The position numbers were made by a program, and so were the translations under genes. Below the pieces are notes generated by a model. That model saw only the letters and a list, made by a program, of their open reading frames with translations, was not told the DNA's origin and ran no database searches. Below, piece after piece: positions 62,842 to 64,000 of a stretch of 64,000 bases of DNA. Positions within the stretch are counted from its first letter, which is position 1. Each line of letters begins with the position of its first letter. Origin of the DNA: Candidatus Dechloromonas phosphoritropha (lineage in GTDB: Bacteria > Pseudomonadota > Gammaproteobacteria > Burkholderiales > Rhodocyclaceae); assembly GCA_016722705.1 (NCBI GenBank), contig JADKGN010000001.1, positions 1-64,000 of the forward strand, in the 5' to 3' direction.

Positions 62842-63291
62842 TCAACGTTGATGAACCTTCATCGCGCGCTGCGCCTCACGCCTCGAGTCTTTTTCCAGTT
62901 CGTCAGCGCGTTTGTCGTACTGCTTCTTGCCCTTGGCGAGGCCGATTTCCAGCTTGACGCGCCCCCGCATGAAGTGCAGATCGAGCGGCACGAGCGCATA
63001 CCCGGCGCGTTCCACCTTGCCGATCAGTTTCATGATTTCGCGTTCGTGCAGCAACAGCTTGCGGGTACGCGTTGGATCGGGACTGACATGGGTCGACGCC
63101 GTCAGCAGGGGCGTGATGTGCATGCCGATCAGAAAAAGCTCGCCACCCTTGATAATGACATACGATTCCTTGATGTTCATCCGGCCAGCGCGAATGGCCT
63201 TGACCTCCCATCCTTCGAGGGCAATGCCCGCCTCGTGCCTCTCTTCGATGAAGTAGTCGTGGAAGGCTTTTTTGTTGACCGTGATGCTCAT
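62842..63291 (-). CDS. smpB: SsrA (tmRNA)-binding protein SmpB
   Basis: 149 residues. The OB fold has ITVNKKAFHDYFIEERHEAGI, LEGWEVKAIRAGRMNIKESYV and GMHITPLL, and the C-terminal basic tail (GKKQYDKRADELEKDSRREAQRAMKVHQR) mimics tmRNA/ribosome contacts. Required with tmRNA for ribosome rescue. It is divergent from ratA, the usual arrangement in proteobacteria. Confidence 0.97.
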   Translation of the reverse strand: MSITVNKKAFHDYFIEERHEAGIALEGWEVKAIRAGRMNIKESYVIIKGGELFLIGMHITPLLTASTHVSPDPTRTRKLLLHEREIMKLIGKVERAGYALVPLDLHFMRGRVKLEIGLAKGKKQYDKRADELEKDSRREAQRAMKVHQR

Positions 63292-63352
63292 GCCGCCGAC
63301 GATCCATTAAAATCGCGAATTCTACAGGATTCAGGAATTCTCTCCCCAAGGC

Positions 63353-63796
63353 ATGGCCCTGGTCGAAAAATCCGTACTTATCGGACAGTCCGCTGATCGC
63401 ATGTTCGAACTGGTTGACCGTTGCGAAGAGTATCCCGCTTTCTTGCCATGGTGCAGCCAGACCGCAGTCAAATTTCGCGACGCGAAGATGACGGTGGCGA
63501 CTCTTCATGTCAATTATCACAGCGCCAAGACCAGCTTCACGACCGAAAATCACAAGGAGGCGCCGCATTCGATGAGGATCTGCCTTGTTGACGGGCCTTT
63601 CAGGCGTCTCGAGGGATCATGGCATTTCAAGACGCTGGCGGAGACCGCCTGCAAGATCGAGTTCCAGTTGCACTATGACTTTTCCAGCCGGGTCTTTGAA
63701 AAGGCGATCGGTCCGGTGTTCAGTCATATCGCCAATACCTTTGTGGACGCATTCGTGCGTCGTGCCGGTCAGGTTTATGGAGAAGGAAATGGCTGA
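63353..63796 (+). CDS. ratA: RatA-family START-domain protein
   Basis: 147 residues, a Coq10/START-type helix-grip fold: VEKSVLIGQSADRMFELVDRCEEYPAFLPWCSQT, FTTENHKEAPHSMRICLVDGPFRRLEGSWHF. In E. coli RatA blocks 50S-30S subunit joining, whereas the Coq10 group binds ubiquinone; the distinction cannot be made here. The ratB (rnfH) gene overlaps its end, the usual order next to smpB. Confidence 0.93.
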   Translation: MALVEKSVLIGQSADRMFELVDRCEEYPAFLPWCSQTAVKFRDAKMTVATLHVNYHSAKTSFTTENHKEAPHSMRICLVDGPFRRLEGSWHFKTLAETACKIEFQLHYDFSSRVFEKAIGPVFSHIANTFVDAFVRRAGQVYGEGNG

Positions 63797-64000
63797 AATG
63801 CTCAGGGTTGAAGTGTGCTATGCCTTGCCGGACAAGCAGGTTCTAGTGCCGTTGGTCCTCGCCGAGGGCACAACGCTGCAGCGGGCACTCGAAGCATCAG
63901 GGCTCCTCGAGAAGCACCCGGAGATCGATTTGCGGAAGAACAAGTTCGGTATCTTCGCCAAGCTGTCCAGGCTGGAGACGGTATTGCGTGATCGTGATCG
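63789..64000 (+). CDS. ratB: RnfH/RatB-family ubiquitin-fold protein (3' end off the window)
   Basis: At least 70 residues to the window edge: LRVEVCYALPDKQVLVPLVLAEGTTLQRALEASGLL, then NKFGIFAKLSRLETVLRDRDR, the UPF0125/RnfH pattern (normally about 95-110 residues). ATG 63789 overlaps the ratA stop, and a second ATG is at 63798. It pairs with RatA; the function is not settled. Confidence 0.92.
   Translation, partial: MAEMLRVEVCYALPDKQVLVPLVLAEGTTLQRALEASGLLEKHPEIDLRKNKFGIFAKLSRLETVLRDRD

Overview
The window looks like a chromosomal segment of a betaproteobacterium, most likely Rhodocyclales (an Accumulibacter/Azonexus-like lineage). The arguments are the GC-rich coding sequence, a proteobacterial aa3 oxidase cluster (coxB with a fused cytochrome c domain, coxA, a 40-aa membrane protein, ctaG, coxC, DUF2909, SURF1), the smpB / ratA-ratB arrangement, and a wax-ester synthase/DGAT. 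The assignment is by gene content only; there is no rRNA in the window.

Left part (1-13.3 kb): a Tc (toxin complex) insecticidal-type toxin locus. A TcB-TcC fused RHS protein enters from the left edge and ends in an unrecognised C-terminal effector domain, followed by a giant TcA subunit (about 3,128 codons) with a peptidoglycan-binding-like N-terminus. Both genes are broken by about eight frame changes, nearly all equivalent to one missing base and several in short homopolymers, so either the locus is decaying or the sequence has systematic base loss here.

Accessory region (13.3-33 kb): an IS3/nuclease chimeric remnant, a RecD2 helicase, a Tn3-family tnpA tail, then a minus-strand mobile module (unknown 646-aa protein, AlpA-like regulator, RepB-type primase-helicase, HTH/zinc-ribbon protein, tyrosine recombinase). 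Next comes a plus-strand defence cargo: a fused HsdM-HsdS methylase/specificity protein, HsdR, a PIN toxin with its antitoxin, and a tightly coupled three-gene operon led by an XRE repressor with a palindromic operator. A P4-type integrase and att-like sequences close the region.

Housekeeping and metabolic region (33-54 kb): WS/DGAT, an SDR, a DUF3482 GTPase with its DUF2868 membrane partner, secreted DUF2092 and Asn-rich proteins, a SYLF lipoprotein, a redox/stress operon (small ORF, cytochrome b561, two YceI proteins, pirin), an unusual ABC protein bounded by a 29-bp direct repeat, a LysR regulator, a Ca2+/Na+ antiporter, DeaD helicase, DUF455 and aldo-keto reductase, YdcH and GreB.

Right part (54-64 kb): an IS630 remnant, a lipoprotein, a tiny Lys-rich ORF, then the cytochrome c oxidase cluster read leftwards. 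The ctaA/ctaB genes that often follow SURF1 are absent here, and the divergent SCO copper chaperone has lost its C-terminal copper-ligand region through an out-of-frame deletion. The window ends with smpB, ratA and the start of ratB (rnfH).
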